Assembly (NCBI GenBank): GCA_050261495.1
Contig: JBLNDI010000055.1
Span: 1 to 33,168 of the forward strand
Reading direction: 5' to 3'
Length of the DNA stretch: 33,168 nucleotides
Source of the DNA: JBMNKL01 sp050261495
GTDB lineage: Bacteria > Bacillota > Clostridia > Acetivibrionales > DTU013
Positions 32,620 through 33,168 of this stretch are shown here, in pieces. Every line of letters begins with the position of its first letter. Within the stretch, counting starts at the first letter, position 1. Under the pieces are notes generated by a model that had not been told where the DNA came from, did not search any database, and saw only the letters and a list, made by a program, of their open reading frames with translations. The position numbers were made by a program, and so were the translations under genes.

Positions 32620-33168
32620 TTGAACCCGGCATTTCGGACCGGTCAGTACGGCCGGCAGTGTCATCACGAGGCTTTTCGTTCTCCTCGTATACTGTAATCC
32701 TTTTAACGACCAACCTGGCAAGCTCCGGTGTCAGCCGGCGGTTTATGAACACTGAAGCCGCCTCGCCGACGAGGCTTTGCACGTCCGTCGGCGCAGGCGG
32801 GTTCATTTCCAGGCTTTTAATTTCGTTTTCAAGGTGTTTTATCCTTATCTCGCACTCTTCGTTCATCCTGTCGAAAAGCTGCCTGGATATTATTCCGTCA
32901 AGCCTGTCCCTATAAATCATTTCCTGGCGGCGCCGGTTTAATTCAATTTGCCGCCGGATTTCACCCAGGCGTTTTTCGTAAAATTCGTTCCCGGCCGAAA
33001 AGCTCCGGAAAACCTCCCCGTCCTGAAAACATTCGCCCTTGTTGAATATTGTTGCCATTTCTTCACAAATATTTTCAATAATCGGCCGTTCATGCACAAA
33101 ATGACTGGAACAGGCATTCCTCCCGTTTCTTAAGTAATTTCCGCATACAAACGCGACGCCTCCCGGTT
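32597..33168 (-). CDS. Large serine recombinase, C-terminal part (5' end outside window)
   Basis: About 190 residues are visible, open to the right edge. The visible start reads into a zinc-ribbon end, CGNYLRNGRNACSSHFVHE, as in large serine recombinases (the CxxY...C..H block). A long charged coiled coil then carries IYRDRLDGIISRQLFDRMNEE, and the end VKRITVYEEN...IVIDFRF is the usual C-terminal strand of the family. The catalytic serine domain must lie outside the window. Such proteins integrate and excise phages, conjugative elements and spore-specific intervening elements. A GTG inside the frame at 33097 would give an unlikely short protein. The stop lies 67 bases before the lipid kinase start. 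Whether the gene is intact cannot be judged. Confidence 0.85.
   Translation of the reverse strand, partial: PGGVAFVCGNYLRNGRNACSSHFVHERPIIENICEEMATIFNKGECFQDGEVFRSFSAGNEFYEKRLGEIRRQIELNRRRQEMIYRDRLDGIISRQLFDRMNEECEIRIKHLENEIKSLEMNPPAPTDVQSLVGEAASVFINRRLTPELARLVVKRITVYEENEKPRDDTAGRTDRSEMPGSIVIDFRF

Noticed and set aside
1..33168. CRISPR arrays, tRNA or rRNA genes
   Set aside because: No regular repeat-spacer series, cloverleaf or rRNA-like segment was recognised by reading; a covariance-model scan would be decisive.

Overview
The window looks like the chromosome of a spore-forming, low-to-middle GC Firmicute, most likely a clostridium. The evidence is a full-length SpoIVA, MutS2, a TRAP (MtrB) protein, a DUF5685 protein paired with a Cys-tailed J-protein, two HD-GYP proteins, strong AGGAGG-type ribosome sites and frequent GTG/TTG starts. 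Species cannot be assigned from sequence reading alone. All genes but one lie on the minus strand, so they are read here from high to low coordinate.

Layout. (a) 1-6624: typA, mltG, a TrmR-type wobble-uridine methyltransferase, a U32 (TrhP-type) tRNA hydroxylation protein and a class B penicillin-binding protein cut by the left edge. The order mltG - methyltransferase - U32 - PBP resembles the Bacillus subtilis yrrL-yrrM-yrrN/O...yrrR region. (b) 6797-17982: a three-gene operon with a 2575-residue nonribosomal peptide synthetase (NRPS), a 7TM-PAS histidine kinase that starts inside the NRPS stop codon, and a response regulator with GAF and HD-GYP domains. (c) 18165-24284: mutS2, a small membrane protein, a J-domain protein, a DUF5685 protein, a CDP-alcohol phosphatidyltransferase, a thioesterase, a 65-residue protein and mtrB. 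(d) 24360-29173: dnaE and a second HD-GYP protein. (e) 29382-33168: the only plus-strand gene (a Cys-rich orphan), spoIVA, a diacylglycerol-kinase-family lipid kinase, and the C-terminal end of a large serine recombinase cut by the right edge.

The most unusual content is region (b). The NRPS reads C - adenylation remnant - FkbH (glycerate loading) - PCP - C - A(Ser) - PCP - TE. The first module has lost about 330 residues of its adenylation domain and carries an FkbH domain in that place. The second module has the domain order of EntF and a serine specificity code. I infer a glyceryl-serine type product, possibly acylated or cyclo-oligomerised. The translationally coupled kinase and c-di-GMP phosphodiesterase suggest that production and a second-messenger response are linked. 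I know of no described system with this arrangement. GC content drops sharply inside the serine A domain near 12.46 kb, so the synthetase may be a recombinant.

No tRNA, rRNA or CRISPR array was recognised. The longest gene-free stretch is about 260 bases (1417-1676) and holds a 22-bp imperfect tandem repeat.
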